Part shown: piece by piece, positions 43,966-54,715 of the stretch
Layout: each line of letters opens with the position of its first letter
How positions within the stretch are numbered: the stretch's first letter is position 1
DNA from: Zantedeschia hybrid cultivar
Lineage: Eukaryota; Streptophyta; Magnoliopsida; Alismatales; Araceae
Direction of reading: 5' to 3'
DNA: 64,000 nucleotides
NCBI GenBank assembly: GCA_030544215.1
Contig: JARZZO010000008.1
Location: 28,745,614 to 28,809,613, forward strand
Notes under the pieces: model-generated
The model's database searches: none
Told to the model about the DNA's origin: nothing
Seen by the model: the letters and a program-made list of their open reading frames with translations, nothing else
Translations under genes and position numbers: made by a program

Positions 43966-45274
43966 TGTAGGTGCTTAGAATGACCGTGTGATTAACATGA
44001 AATATCTATATTGTTTAGTGTAAACTAACCTATTAAAAACAGCAACTAAAGTGCAGTGATCGCCAGAAACTTTTAACTTAAAAAAAGTTTCAAAAGAGAT
44101 ATGATCGCCTACCTTTCAAACGCGGAAGATTGAGTCTTTGGTTCTCCTTCCTCAGCCGGCTGAAGAAAGAGAGCCCTTTCTTTGCTTTTTTGTTCTTGCT
44201 GTGGAATTTGAGGTTGAGGATCGTCCAGAAGTTATGCTTGATTTCCCCTTTTGATCTCTTGTTATTGAGTGCAGCAGAGACAGAAACAGAAAAAACGAAG
44301 AAACAATGATGAGAATTTAAGTAGAAGTAATATCTGAACTAATCATGATGTTAAGCATATTTAAAACAGCAAACTCACTTGTTTAATGGCTTTGAAACCC
44401 CTTAGATTAAGTAGGTTTTTGAAAGATTATGCTATGGTGTGTGTTTGCATGAAGTGAATGAAGAATGAAACTAATGAAGATGAAAGATGCAAATGCAGTA
44501 ATGAAAAACTTATGCCCAATCGGTTAAAGCTTTGAAAGGATGAAGATCTTGAAAGGGACGCCGACTTCTGGAAATGGCAGCGCTCCGGCGTTACGACGTT
44601 GCTTCAATCTTCAACTCGCTATGACGCTATGGCTCAACTCAACTTAATTCTGTTCTCTTCTTTTTTTTTAACATGCAGGGTATTTATAGGCATTTCTTGC
44701 GTTCGCGATTAACATTAGAAAAACTCCGAATTTATCCATCTTAACCGACAGATAATTACGGATTAATTCATCTTTATCTGTAATTATCTAAAACGCGTCC
44801 ACCTTGGCTGACGCCTTTCAGATTAATTAAGATAAGGATAAATATCCGGGAAAACTTATCTTTATCTTTATTAGGTAAAAAGCGTCCACCTTTGTAGACG
44901 TCTTTTAGCCTAATTAAGATAAGGATAAACATCCGGAGGGGAAGTTAAAATCACTTAGGAAACCTAAAACGCGTCGACATTAAAAGACGCCTTTTAGTTA
45001 ATTAATTAATTAATTAAAATTCAAATTTAAATGTTAAAATAAGAATAAAGTATAAATGGCGTCCACGTGGGTCGACGTCTTTTAAAATTCTTCATATTTT
45101 AACTCAAATTTGAGCTAAAATCAATTCAATTGATTAACTTAAAACACATCTGTTAAACCCGACACTTAAAAGTATTAATAAAAATTAATCAATGATTAAT
45201 TATCAGACCATTCTGAGGCATTATTATATGATATGAAATTTACTCGAAATGATGTCAAAATTAGCGTGTCTACA
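43966..45274 (-). repeat. 5' LTR of the Tat element
   Basis: 1309 bp, nearly identical to 31037-32345 and of the same length. It carries the element's promoter on the minus strand. A 'tatttata' at about 44680-44687 (tataaata on the minus strand) is a possible TATA element. Confidence 0.93.
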
Positions 45275-45279
45275 GCTGG

Positions 45280-48200
45280 AAGAGGAACTGCAAAGAGTTC
45301 CTTAATGATAAAGCTCATGGGAGAGTGAAGCTGTCTGAAGCTTCAGATATCTATATGATAAATATCAACTTATCAGTTAGAGATTCCACATCTTGGGTAT
45401 TGGATACCGGATGTGCTTCTCATATCTGCCATGATGTGCAGATGCTGACAAGTAAGCGCAAGCTGAGACAAGGTGAGGTGGAATTGAGGCTAAGAAACGG
45501 CGCAAAAGTTGCGGCGATTGCTGTTGGGACAGCAAACCTCAGGCTTCCATCGAGAGACACCTTACTATTAGAAGATTGTTATTATGTTCCTAGCATAATA
45601 AAGAACATCATATCAATATCTTGTTTGGACAAGATAGGATATAGGTTGACTATTGAGAATAGAAGTTGTACGATTTATTATGGTAATAAATCAATAGCTT
45701 CGGCATCTTTAGTCAACGGTCTATATCTCTTAGATGTTTCTTATTACAATCTTCAAATTGATAATGCTCTTAAGAAGAGCAAGAATTGTGTGAACCAGGC
45801 CTACATGTGGCATTGTAGACTTGGGCACATTGGCGAAAGCAGGTTGCAAAAGTTGCACAAGCATGGCTACTTAAGAGCATTCGATTATGAATCGTTTGCA
45901 ACATGCGAATCCTACCTTATGGGAAAGATGGCAAAATCTCCATTTAGTGGACATGGAGAACGTGCCAAGGACATTCTGGAACTGATACATTCGGATGTAT
46001 GTGGTCCCATGTCCACCCAAGCCAAAGGTGGCTTTTCTTACTTCATCACGTTCACCGATGACTTCTCAAGATTCGGCTATGTGTACTTAATGAAGTACAA
46101 GTCGGAAGCATTTGAGAAGTTCAAGGAGTTCAAGAATGAGGTGGAGAAGCAGTTAGGAAAGAGTATTAAAGATCTTCGATCAGATCGAGGAGGAGAATGC
46201 TTGAGTACTAATTTCACACAATTCTTAAAGGATAATGGTATCATTTCTCAGCTGACCCCTCCATATACACCACAGATGAACGGTGTATCTGAAAGGGGGA
46301 ATCGCACCTTGTTGGACATGGTGCGATCTATGATGAGCTTTTCAGGATTACCAGTGTCCCTCTGGGAGTATGCTCTAGAGTCAGCAGCATACCTACTGAA
46401 CAGAGTACCCAGCAAGTCTGTGACCTCTACTCCATATGAGATATGGAAAGGCAGAAAACCAGAATTTAAACATGTTAAAGTCTGGGGTTGTCCTGCTCAT
46501 GTAAAGAGGCATGATCCAGACAAGCTGGAATCACGAACTGATAAATGCAGGTTTGTGGGATATCCAAAGGAAACCTTTGGATACTATTTTTACCATCCTG
46601 GTGAACAAAAGGTGTTTGTCGCCAGGAAAGCTATCTTCCTGGAAGAGGAATACCTTCTCCAGGAAGACAGTGGGAGTAAAATAGTACTGGAAGAGGTTCC
46701 AGATCCCCAAACAGCTGCATTATCATCAGATAAGATATCAGTTCCTGAATCTGTTCAGGTACATACAGATGATCCTCGTAGATCTGGTAGAGTACCTAGA
46801 CTACCCGAACGATATGTGGGACATATCGCTGAAGGTGAGTCTAAGGTACAATATAATGAGGATGATGATCCTAAAACCTACCAGGAGGCCATAGAAGGCC
46901 CAGAAGCCGGGAAATGGCGAGAAGCCATGAACTCAGAAATCCAGTCCATGTACACCAACCAAGTTTGGAACTTAGAAGACTTGCCCGAGGGTATTGTACC
47001 CATCGGTTGCAAGTGGATCTTTAAAAGAAAGATCGGTGCTGATGGACGGATCGACACTTATAAGGCAAGGTTGGTGGCAAAGGGATATCGTCAAATGCAA
47101 GGAATTGACTATGACGAGACTTTCTCACCAGTTGCCATGATAAAGTCGATCAGAGTTCTGCTCGTCATTGCTACACATTATGATTATGAAATCTGGCAGA
47201 TGGATGTGAAGACTGCCTTCCTCAATGGTAACCTTGAGGAGGAGGTGTATATGATACAACCAGAATGTTTCACATCCAAAGAATCTCCAGATAAAATGTG
47301 CAAGCTTCATAGGTCCATTTATGGACTGAAGCAAGCTTCCCGGAGCTGGAATATAAGATTTGACGAGGCTGTCAAGTTTTATGACTTCATTAAGAATGAA
47401 GATGAGCCTTGTGTGTACAAGAAGACCAGTGGGAGTGCAGTCACTTTTCTAGTCCTTTACGTAGATGACATACTACTCATTGGGAATGATGTAGCTATGA
47501 TGTCATCAGTAAAGGTCTGGCTGTCGAAAAACTTCTCCATAAAGGATTTGGGAGAAGCATCCTACGTATTGGGAATACGGATCTATAGAGATAAATCAAA
47601 GAGGATGCTTGGAATGACCCAATCCTTGTACATAGATACCATAGTCAAAAGGTTTGACATGGAAAATTCCAAGAGATGTTTCATACTGATGAGACATGGA
47701 ATCAATCTCTCAAAGGAGCAATCTCCTAAGACTCCTAATGAGAGGGCATTCATAGATAGAATACCCTATGCTTCTGCCATAGAATCTATCATGTATGCCA
47801 TGCTATGTACACGGCCTGATGTTGCATTTGCTCTAAGTGTTACGAGCAGATTTCAGGCTGATCCAGGCGAAGAGCACTGGAAGGCAGTGAAATGCATCCT
47901 TAAGTACTTGAGAAGAACTAAGGATATGTTTCTTGTCTATGGAGGAGGTGACTTGAAACTGCGAGGCTTTACTGACTCGAGTTTCCAGTCATATCCAGAT
48001 GATAGCAAGTCAACATCTGGATTCGTGTTTACATTGAACGGAGGGGCAGTATGCTGGAAGAGTTCCAAACAAGTAACCACTGCAGATTCGACGACTGAAG
48101 CTGAGTACATCACTGCAGCTGAAGCCGCCAAGGAAGCAGTGTGGTTGAAGAAATTCATCACCGACCTCGGCGTAGTTCCCAGCATCTCTGAGCCTGTTCC

Positions 48201-48444
48201 ACTGTTGTGCGACAACAATGGAGCCATTGCGCAAGCGAAAGAGTCGCGGTCTCATCAGAAATCGAAGCATATTCTGAGGCGCTTTCACCTTATAAGAGAG
48301 ATCATATCCATAAGAGATGTAATAGTGGAAAGAGTTCTATCCGTCGACAATGTAGCAGATCCACTGACAAAGCCGTTGGCTCAAATTGTGTTTGAGCGTC
48401 ACCTAGAGTCTATGGGCTTATTGTATAAAGGTGATTGGCTTTAG
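45280..48444 (+). CDS. copia pol polyprotein: protease, integrase, RT, RNase H
   Basis: This continues, in frame, the gag remnant that stops at 31036. The first codons supply the end of the zinc knuckle. Residues below are counted from 45325. Protease WVLDTGCASH with D27; GAG-pre-integrase with H163 and H168, then C194 but Tyr at 197 where the second Cys of the HHCC finger is expected; integrase core D224, D287, E323; RT (about 550-790) with QMDVKTAFLNG and YVDD (712-715); RNase H (about 880-1020) ending in SHQKSKHI. The stop is at 48444, 15 bp before the right LTR. The frame is open over its whole length, but the lost integrase zinc ligand and the gag deletion make an active copy unlikely. 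The gene order is that of Ty1/copia; the lineage within copia is not settled. Confidence 0.9.
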   Translation, partial: KRNCKEFLNDKAHGRVKLSEASDIYMININLSVRDSTSWVLDTGCASHICHDVQMLTSKRKLRQGEVELRLRNGAKVAAIAVGTANLRLPSRDTLLLEDCYYVPSIIKNIISISCLDKIGYRLTIENRSCTIYYGNKSIASASLVNGLYLLDVSYYNLQIDNALKKSKNCVNQAYMWHCRLGHIGESRLQKLHKHGYLRAFDYESFATCESYLMGKMAKSPFSGHGERAKDILELIHSDVCGPMSTQAKGGFSYFITFTDDFSRFGYVYLMKYKSEAFEKFKEFKNEVEKQLGKSIKDLRSDRGGECLSTNFTQFLKDNGIISQLTPPYTPQMNGVSERGNRTLLDMVRSMMSFSGLPVSLWEYALESAAYLLNRVPSKSVTSTPYEIWKGRKPEFKHVKVWGCPAHVKRHDPDKLESRTDKCRFVGYPKETFGYYFYHPGEQKVFVARKAIFLEEEYLLQEDSGSKIVLEEVPDPQTAALSSDKISVPESVQVHTDDPRRSGRVPRLPERYVGHIAEGESKVQYNEDDDPKTYQEAIEGPEAGKWREAMNSEIQSMYTNQVWNLEDLPEGIVPIGCKWIFKRKIGADGRIDTYKARLVAKGYRQMQGIDYDETFSPVAMIKSIRVLLVIATHYDYEIWQMDVKTAFLNGNLEEEVYMIQPECFTSKESPDKMCKLHRSIYGLKQASRSWNIRFDEAVKFYDFIKNEDEPCVYKKTSGSAVTFLVLYVDDILLIGNDVAMMSSVKVWLSKNFSIKDLGEASYVLGIRIYRDKSKRMLGMTQSLYIDTIVKRFDMENSKRCFILMRHGINLSKEQSPKTPNERAFIDRIPYASAIESIMYAMLCTRPDVAFALSVTSRFQADPGEEHWKAVKCILKYLRRTKDMFLVYGGGDLKLRGFTDSSFQSYPDDSKSTSGFVFTLNGGAVCWKSSKQVTTADSTTEAEYITAAEAAKEAVWLKKFITDLGVVPSISEPVPLLCDNNGAIAQAKESRSHQKSKHILRRFHLIREIISIRDVIVERVLSVDNVADPLTKPLAQIVFERHLESMGLLYKGDWL

Positions 48445-48448
48445 TCCA

Positions 48449-48458
48449 AGTGGGAGAT
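48449..48458 (+). other. polypurine tract of the large copia
   Basis: aagtgggaga(t) lies immediately before the 3' LTR. It is the typical plus-strand primer of plant copia elements. Confidence 0.8.
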
Positions 48459-50008
48459 TGTTAGTTTAAGTGGCCTACAAGCCAATCTAACAATGTAAAT
48501 CTCGTTCATTATTAATAAAATGGCATAATATTCATTATGTGTAAATCGCGTTAATTATCGTTTTATAATGAAGTCCGTGAATATGTGCTATGGTGATCAG
48601 ATTATGATGAGATCATACTAATGAGACTGATCACTTAAACACACATATTCTTAATCGTTCCTAGTCGGAGGATATCCGAAAAGGACATCGGATATCCGGT
48701 AAGACTAGTACAGATTACTCCTGCTCATATGATGAGGGTGACTGATCTCATAAGTCACTTGTGTGGAGACACTAAGGCGAATCTGTAGGTGCTCATTGGA
48801 GAATGAGTTCACTGAACTGATCCGACTGAATCACTGGATGGTATTGTACCTCACTGTCAACCAGCTTGATTCTATTGTCGCAGTTGCGTGGATGGTCCTC
48901 GGACCTAAGACACCAAGAACACCTTGGTGGTGGACTTCTGTACTTTGACCTTGGTCTACGAATCTCTAGCCATGGGATTCTAATACGCCAAGGATTGGGT
49001 ACAGCGGAATACCGTCGAAGGGAATTGTGTGTCAATAAGGAATCATTCGCTCTCGGTACTTAGAGAGAGAATGCTCTAGGAAGGATGCGCGAAAGTCCCT
49101 GGCCAGGGCGGACAATAATATCGGGAAATGAGTTTTCCGATATTCATCAGCGGCATCTAATCCAAGTGAGTCGACCGGTTAGGGTTTGACAGCTCGCCAT
49201 ACCCTGAGTTGACTCGAGAGCATTGTACGAATGAAGGATTATATCCACGCGGTAACTGTCGGCGGAAAGGTTCCAAGAGTGGGTTACTTAACCCCAAATA
49301 CCTTCCGGGTTCACGCGGTGTTGCTTGGCACCCAACGTGATCGGAGGCCCGGTCGAATTCGATGTGCGACATCAATTCGATTGATTAATTGATTAATAAA
49401 GGGTTATTAATTAATTAATAAAGCCAGTGAGGAGTCACTGGGCTTGTTGGGCCATTAACTGGACTGGTACTTGGGCCTAGAGGGTCACACGCACATGATT
49501 CTCAAGGCGATGGATAAATAAGTGGGTTTTATATAAACCAGGGGTTTTTGTGAAAAACCGCGCGGTTAGTATAAAACATAGGGAACGGGCTGAGCAGGCC
49601 AAGCTGCTGCTAACCCTAGCCGCCCCTCCTCAGTTTCTGTCTTTCTCTAACGCTCAGGCAGATCCAGATCTGCTCCGCCACTTCTCCGAATCCCGTTCGG
49701 CGGGAAATCATCCGCGCGCTGCGGCGATCATTGCAGCGACCGGCGGAGGCTTCGTGGGCTGCGAAGAACGACGAACTCGAGGATATCCGTCGCGGGGAGG
49801 ATTGCGTGGACTTCGCTAGAGGTCGGGCGCTTGTGCGGCTTGCGGTGTCACACCGACGGAACCAAACGGCTGCGGATTCGAATCCGTACACGGTGAGAAA
49901 AGATAATCCGATTATCTTGTATTTTAGATTTCGAAACGGGAACGGATCGCTGTAAATATTTTGTTTTCCGCTGCGTTAGCGATCCGGAGAAACCGAGAAA
50001 ACCCAACA
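48459..50008 (+). repeat. 3' LTR of the large copia
   Basis: 1550 bp, a direct copy of 26424-27973 with about 28 substitutions by eye and no net length change. It is followed directly by the target duplication actcc. Confidence 0.95.
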
Positions 50009-50013
50009 ACTCC

Positions 50014-50640
50014 AACTGGCGAGCTGAAGGTTGAGATCTAAAATACATGAGCTCTAAGTCCCTGGAAAGCCAGGCCTAGTAGACCGACACATCAGTCGGT
50101 AAGCTCCAAAACCAGCAACATCTCGGTCACATCTACCAAACACGAAGAGGAGCCTACTCTCTCGGTAACCCAAGGTCGGAGACTTGTCCGAAGGAAGGCA
50201 AGGGGCCTGGACTCAACGGTTGCCTCCTCCTGACTGTCTGAGAGATTGAAAATCTTCCAGGGTAGATTCATAATTCCTCCCTGCCATCAGGCGGGTCTTG
50301 CGGGATAACGGCATAATCGCCCACTTAAGGTAGGTCCCACGATCTGCTCTCTTGATCACGAAAGGGAATCCCTCCATCCAGCCCAGTATCCCACAATCTG
50401 CTCGATCAAGAGGCGTAAATCATGGGCCAATTAACTCCCTAAGGACAACACCCCCTTGATACCGCACTAGGCAAGGACTATATATATTTCTGACCCTCTC
50501 CTATAAAAAGTACGTTCAATACGATACTAAACTCCATAGAATCCTTTTCCTTCCATAACCTAACTTAGACATCGGAATGATTTATTAATTTTTCTTTCCG
50601 CTGCATTCTTCATGTTCCCACTCGGATCATTACACAAACA
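50014..50640 (+). repeat. right half of the older LTR-like repeat split by the copia
   Basis: Landmarks in order match 13400-14000: the 'tcggta' segments, 'gggtagattcat.attcctcc', 'gcgggtcttgcgggataac', 'cccacttaaggtaggtccc.cgatctgct', and near the end 'taacttagacatcgga'. Together with 26308-26423 it forms one interrupted unit. Confidence 0.55.
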
Positions 50641-50850
50641 ATGACGCCATTGATTAGATGGCAACAGTTAAGTTTTTTGATCTAATAGTGATAATTAAAT
50701 CCAAAGGAATAGGAAACAACTTAGATAGCAGCATTTGAATATTTTAAAAATTTTGATGATTTTTTTTTTTTTTTTTTTTTGAAATCGAAATGTGAGATTT
50801 CGGGGTGAGGTGCATATAAATTCAATGCGCCCCGGGACAAGAGAGAGAGA
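50640..50850 (+). repeat. dispersed AT-rich repeat family member
   Basis: Shares the order of motifs described for 9880-10150, including 'tttgaatattttaaaaatttt' and the closing 'gcgccccggga'. It contains a 24-bp T tract (about 50757-50780). Confidence 0.5.
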
Positions 50851-50929
50851 GAGAGGCGGTCAGACCATGGGGAACCACTGAAGCTTGGCCTGAGATTCCC
50901 ACATTATGCATATTTATACTAATTGGCGT

Positions 50930-52027
50930 GACATTTTCACAAAAGCTCCTAAATTAATATAAAATCTACTTAAACACCATCGACCGAGAATCTTTGTGCA
51001 TATGACCCTTTAGGCTCAAGTGTCAGTCCGATTTTTGACCTAATAAGCTCAATACCCCTTTACTCCCTTAAAGTAATCAATTCATATCTCATATTAAATT
51101 ATTACTTAACTGATTTATCATCTCATGATAATCAATCGAGCATCTAATCAAGTTGGGTGTCAAGTAATATAGTATGATCTCAGAAGACAATAGGGTTCAA
51201 CAACCCATTCAAAGAACTTTTTTGTCGTCAATTACCGTGTGATTATAATCTTTCACTTGTATCAATACTTTCGAGCAAACCTAAGTATAGTTAACTGTCA
51301 AACCCTAATCAGTTCATTCACTTGATTAGATGCCACAATACAATATCAGAAAGTATCTTTTCTGATATAGTGCCCGCCTTGACCAAAGACTCTTGTGCAT
51401 CATTTCTGAGCATTCTCTCTCTAATTACTGAAAGCAAATGATCTCTTATTAAACACTCAATCACCTTCGATGGTATCTCGCTGAACCTGATTACTTCACT
51501 GATTAAGACCCTATGGTTAGACATCTATTAACCAAGATCAAAATTTAGAAGTCCAAAGACAAAGTATCTTTAGTATCTCAGGTCTAAAGACTAACCACGC
51601 TACTGAGACAATGAATCAAGTTAATTGACAGTTAGGTAATTTACTATCCAACGATTCAAGTCGGATCAGTCAGTAAATTCATTCACTAATGAGCACTTAT
51701 AGGTTTGCCTTAGTATCTCTACACAAGTAACTATAAGATCAATCACCCTCATCATATGAACAAGAGTAACATATACTAATCTCACTGGATATTTGATATC
51801 ATTCTCAAATATCCTCAAAACTATGAACAATTAAGAATTTGTGTTTAAATAATATTAATCTCATTATTATGATATCGTCATAATTTAATATCTATTGCAA
51901 ACATTTATGGACTTCCTTATGATGCGTTCAATCGGATTACACATAATGAATGTAAATGCTATTATTATTATTAAATGAATAAGAATGTACAAAATATATG
52001 GCTTGATGGACACATACAATACTAACA
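50930..52027 (-). mobile_element. truncated, diverged LTR of the same copia family
   Basis: Read on the minus strand from 52027, it starts TGTTAGTATTGTATGTG and follows the landmarks of the 14561-16125 LTR: 'ggagatac', 'gaatgaatttactgactgatcc', 'ctgtcaattaacttgattca', 'gcatctaatcaagtgaatgaactg'. It fades out near 50930, before the 3' LTR end, and no partner LTR or target duplication was found. This is an old, inverted relic. Confidence 0.7.
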
Positions 52028-52099
52028 ATTTGAAGATCAAAATTAAAATCTTAGGAGATGTGATCAACCCTAAAGGATAATCTGACAAAATTTCTATTT

Positions 52100-52745
52100 T
52101 TTATATTTTTTTATATTTTTAAACGTTGATTTTTTATACGTGTCCGATCAGATGGCCTCAGTTAATCATCAATATTAGACGATGAAAATTAAAGTCCGAG
52201 AGATGGGATCAACTCTAAGGGATCTATTTGAATATTTAAAATTTTATAAAAAAATATTATTTTTTTAACATGGGGAGGGTGGGTTTTTGGGTGGAGGCGT
52301 ATGGTTGGACCGCATATACTATTTTTAACCCTTTCTCACATTAAAATAAAAAATTCATCATAAATATTTAAATATTCAAGTACCCTACTTAAGATAGTTT
52401 GCATCTCTTGGAGCTCTATTTTTACCGTTCGATCATATTTGATCGTCAAACTCAATCGTAGTTGTCCATTCGAGTACATGCAAATTCTGATTTCAAAAAA
52501 TTATAAAAATTAATCAAAATTAAAAAATTCATCAGATTATCTTTAAGATTGTTCTCATCTTCGAGATCTTAATATTTATTCTCAATTTGCCTGCACCTAA
52601 TTGAACGGTTACAATTAATTTAGATACGATTAGACGGTGAAAATTAAGCTTTAAGAGATGGAAACAATTCTAGAGATTAATTGAATATTTAAAAAATTAT
52701 GATGATTTTATTTTTTTAAGATATAAATGGGGTCAAAACCTAGTG
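52100..52745. repeat. AT-rich MITE-like repeats, three partial copies
   Basis: 52130-52330 and 52600-52745 repeat the dispersed motif order ('tagacg.tgaaaattaa', 'gagatgg.a.caa', 'tttgaatatttaaaa'). 52340-52560 looks like a related unit in the other orientation ('aaatatttaaatattcaa', 'catctcttggagctc', 'accgttcgatc'). Together they may be one old fold-back element. Confidence 0.5.
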
Positions 52746-52785
52746 TGCAGTTTATCTGCCAATATGCAAAAATCACAGTGTAGCA

Positions 52786-52788
<3 letters not shown>

Positions 52789-52840
<52 letters not shown>
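52789..52840. repeat. (TA)n(GA)n microsatellite
   Basis: About 16 TA units followed by about 9 GA units. Confidence 0.95.
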
Positions 52841-52841
<1 letters not shown>

Positions 52842-53393
52842 ACTACTGTGTAAACTGTATAGTATGCCATTTGCTATATATATAGCTAATACTATATGAT
52901 GCCCTATTTTTATTCACGCTTTTTCAATTTTTAGGGACGTTGGAGCGCCTTCGGCGCTTTAAATTCGTAGACCTGGCTGAGAAGGAAATAAGATAAAAAG
53001 TAAAAATTTAGAAAAAGTAATCGTCCCATATAAAAAAAACGGATGCCAGGCAATGGGGTGCTGTGCACCCGTGGATTATACCCAAAGTAATCTAACCATT
53101 CTTACATGTAGAATGTTTGTATGTTGCATGTGCCTTTGATGCCTAAATTTAAGTTAGATCGGGAGGGTAAAGATATGAGAAAGATTTAATTTTTTAAAAA
53201 GATTTTTTTGTGAGAAAAAAAAAAACAAAAAAAATCACTTACCTTGTGCGCTCTGCCATCATATTAAAATCTGAATGCAGAAAGCTGCCCGCACAGGCGC
53301 TACTTCCCACCCAGTACGGAAACGCTTCCGCGCCTTTTCCAATTTTCCGTGCTGGCACGGGGTAAGTGGGGAGAGGCCACTTAAGGAGGTTTA

Positions 53394-53684
53394 GGCCGTG
53401 TTTAGTGCAGTTTTTAATTAGAAGAATTTTATATATTTACTAGTTATTTTGTTTAGAAGTACTTGAATCTTGTAAGTTATTTATGCAGAATTTGACTTAT
53501 ATTTTAACTTCCAACTAAAAACTACAAAGTATAACTTTTAAAATTGGAAAAAAACTGAGGTGGTTATTAAAGAATTGACTTGTGTAACAAATTAAAATTA
53601 ATTATAATCTTTCCACCTCAACTCATTCTATGTAAAAAGTAGGAAGCAAAAGTGACTTAACAAGAAGTTTTGTCAAACATGCCC
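53394..53684. mobile_element. Tourist-like MITE (PIF/Harbinger), 291 bp
   Basis: The left end GGCCGTGTTTAGTGC and the reverse complement of the right end GGGCATGTTTGACAA are imperfect terminal repeats of the Tourist type. Both sides carry tta (53391-53393 and 53685-53687), the usual target duplication of the PIF/Harbinger superfamily. The body is AT-rich and non-coding. Confidence 0.7.
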
Positions 53685-53687
53685 TTA

Positions 53688-54715
53688 AACTGATTTTGAC
53701 GTGTTTGTGGGGATCAAATAGTTTTGACGTGTTTGGCCGTTGGATTATGATCTTGAGGTTCTAATAACTTTGTTAAACATTTCTGTTACTAGGTAATAGT
53801 AAAGTTTCTCTCTATATATATATATATTGATTCAGTACTCGAAGAAATCAGATGTTCGAGTTACATAGTACTCTCTCTATATTGTATTAGATATTTTGGC
53901 TCTATGTAGGAGGCAACCCACAAAATTCCCCTACAATATGCATGTAGATAGCCACAAGAAAAGGGAATTAACGTGCATATCTATAATAAATATATGATAA
54001 CACAATAGGATGCATCTATTTAAGACTTGAAAATAAATTGAAGTTTGTGATTTGTATATTGGTTTCTGAGGACAGAAGTCCATGTAAACAGATGAAATTC
54101 CAAGGGCTAAGAAACTCCACATCATATGCAAGCAAAAGGTTTAGTTACTCAGGGTTATTCCTTAAAAATGTTTAGTTACTCGGGCGTTATTCCTCTAAAC
54201 TTGGCCATGGTGCACCACATAAGGGTAAGTGATTCAAGCCTTGTCCTGCAGAAAATAAACCCATGTGTTGGCGAAGGGCTTGTCTGTGACAGGAGTCCTC
54301 AGAAGATTTACCACATAGAGATCAGAGAGAGAAAGCAAGAATTCCCTTGCAGACAAATATGAAATTTTTAGGTGTTGGATGTTTCTCAAAATGGTTTACA
54401 CATACTCCAAAACCAAATTATGAGTACCTTACAATGAAAGGTGGCCAGCTATATAAAAAAGATCGTCGCATGATGCAACCACCATTAGCAATACTAAACA
54501 GTAGCAAAACTAGAAGCTGGATACTGAGGTCAAAATCTTCAAATCGAATTCACAACTTTTCTTTCTTCAGATTATTGTCTGTATCCTGATATTGTATACA
54601 CTTTAATTACAATTCACTTGCCAAGACAGGATCCACCAAGGCTGAGAGAATGCAAGGATTATGCATACAAAGCATATGCTGAGCATTTGATCAAATTGCA
54701 AAGCAGGGGCAAGAG
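53688..54715. other. 3' flank of the plastid-protein gene; no further gene
   Basis: This holds the probable 3' UTR of the minus-strand gene (just below 54716), including 'caatattgtatac'-like A/T stretches, and unassigned sequence. A short TA run is at about 53814-53827. The small reading frames on either strand have no known domain. Confidence 0.45.

Larger units (their letters stand above)
31037..45274 (-). mobile_element. Ty3/gypsy Tat-lineage LTR retrotransposon nested in the copia
   Basis: The element is 14,238 bp, transcribed on the minus strand, with 1309-bp LTRs starting TGTAGACACG and ending CACCTACA on the coding strand. The flanking pentamers actgg (31032-31036) and gctgg (45275-45279) are a target duplication with one change. 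Gene order is gag, protease with G-patch, RT, RNase H, a second archaeal-type RNase H, integrase. The extra RNase H and the G-patch mark the Tat/Ogre/Retand lineage. The LTRs differ at only about 7 of 1309 sites by eye, so this is the youngest datable insertion in the window. gag has three stop codons, while pol is open throughout. Confidence 0.95.
26424..50008 (+). mobile_element. Ty1/copia LTR retrotransposon with a nested gypsy insertion
   Basis: Two 1550-bp LTRs (26424-27973 and 48459-50008) bound this element, with the 5-bp target duplication actcc at 26419-26423 and 50009-50013. The total span is 23,585 bp. Removing the nested Tat element and its duplicated target leaves about 9.3 kb. 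A tRNA-iMet primer site follows the left LTR and a polypurine tract precedes the right one. The coding frame (30782-31036 continued at 45280-48444) is uninterrupted by stops but lacks much of gag. The LTRs differ at about 28 of 1550 sites by eye. The same family left the solo LTR at 14561 and a truncated minus-strand LTR at about 50930-52027. Confidence 0.95.
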
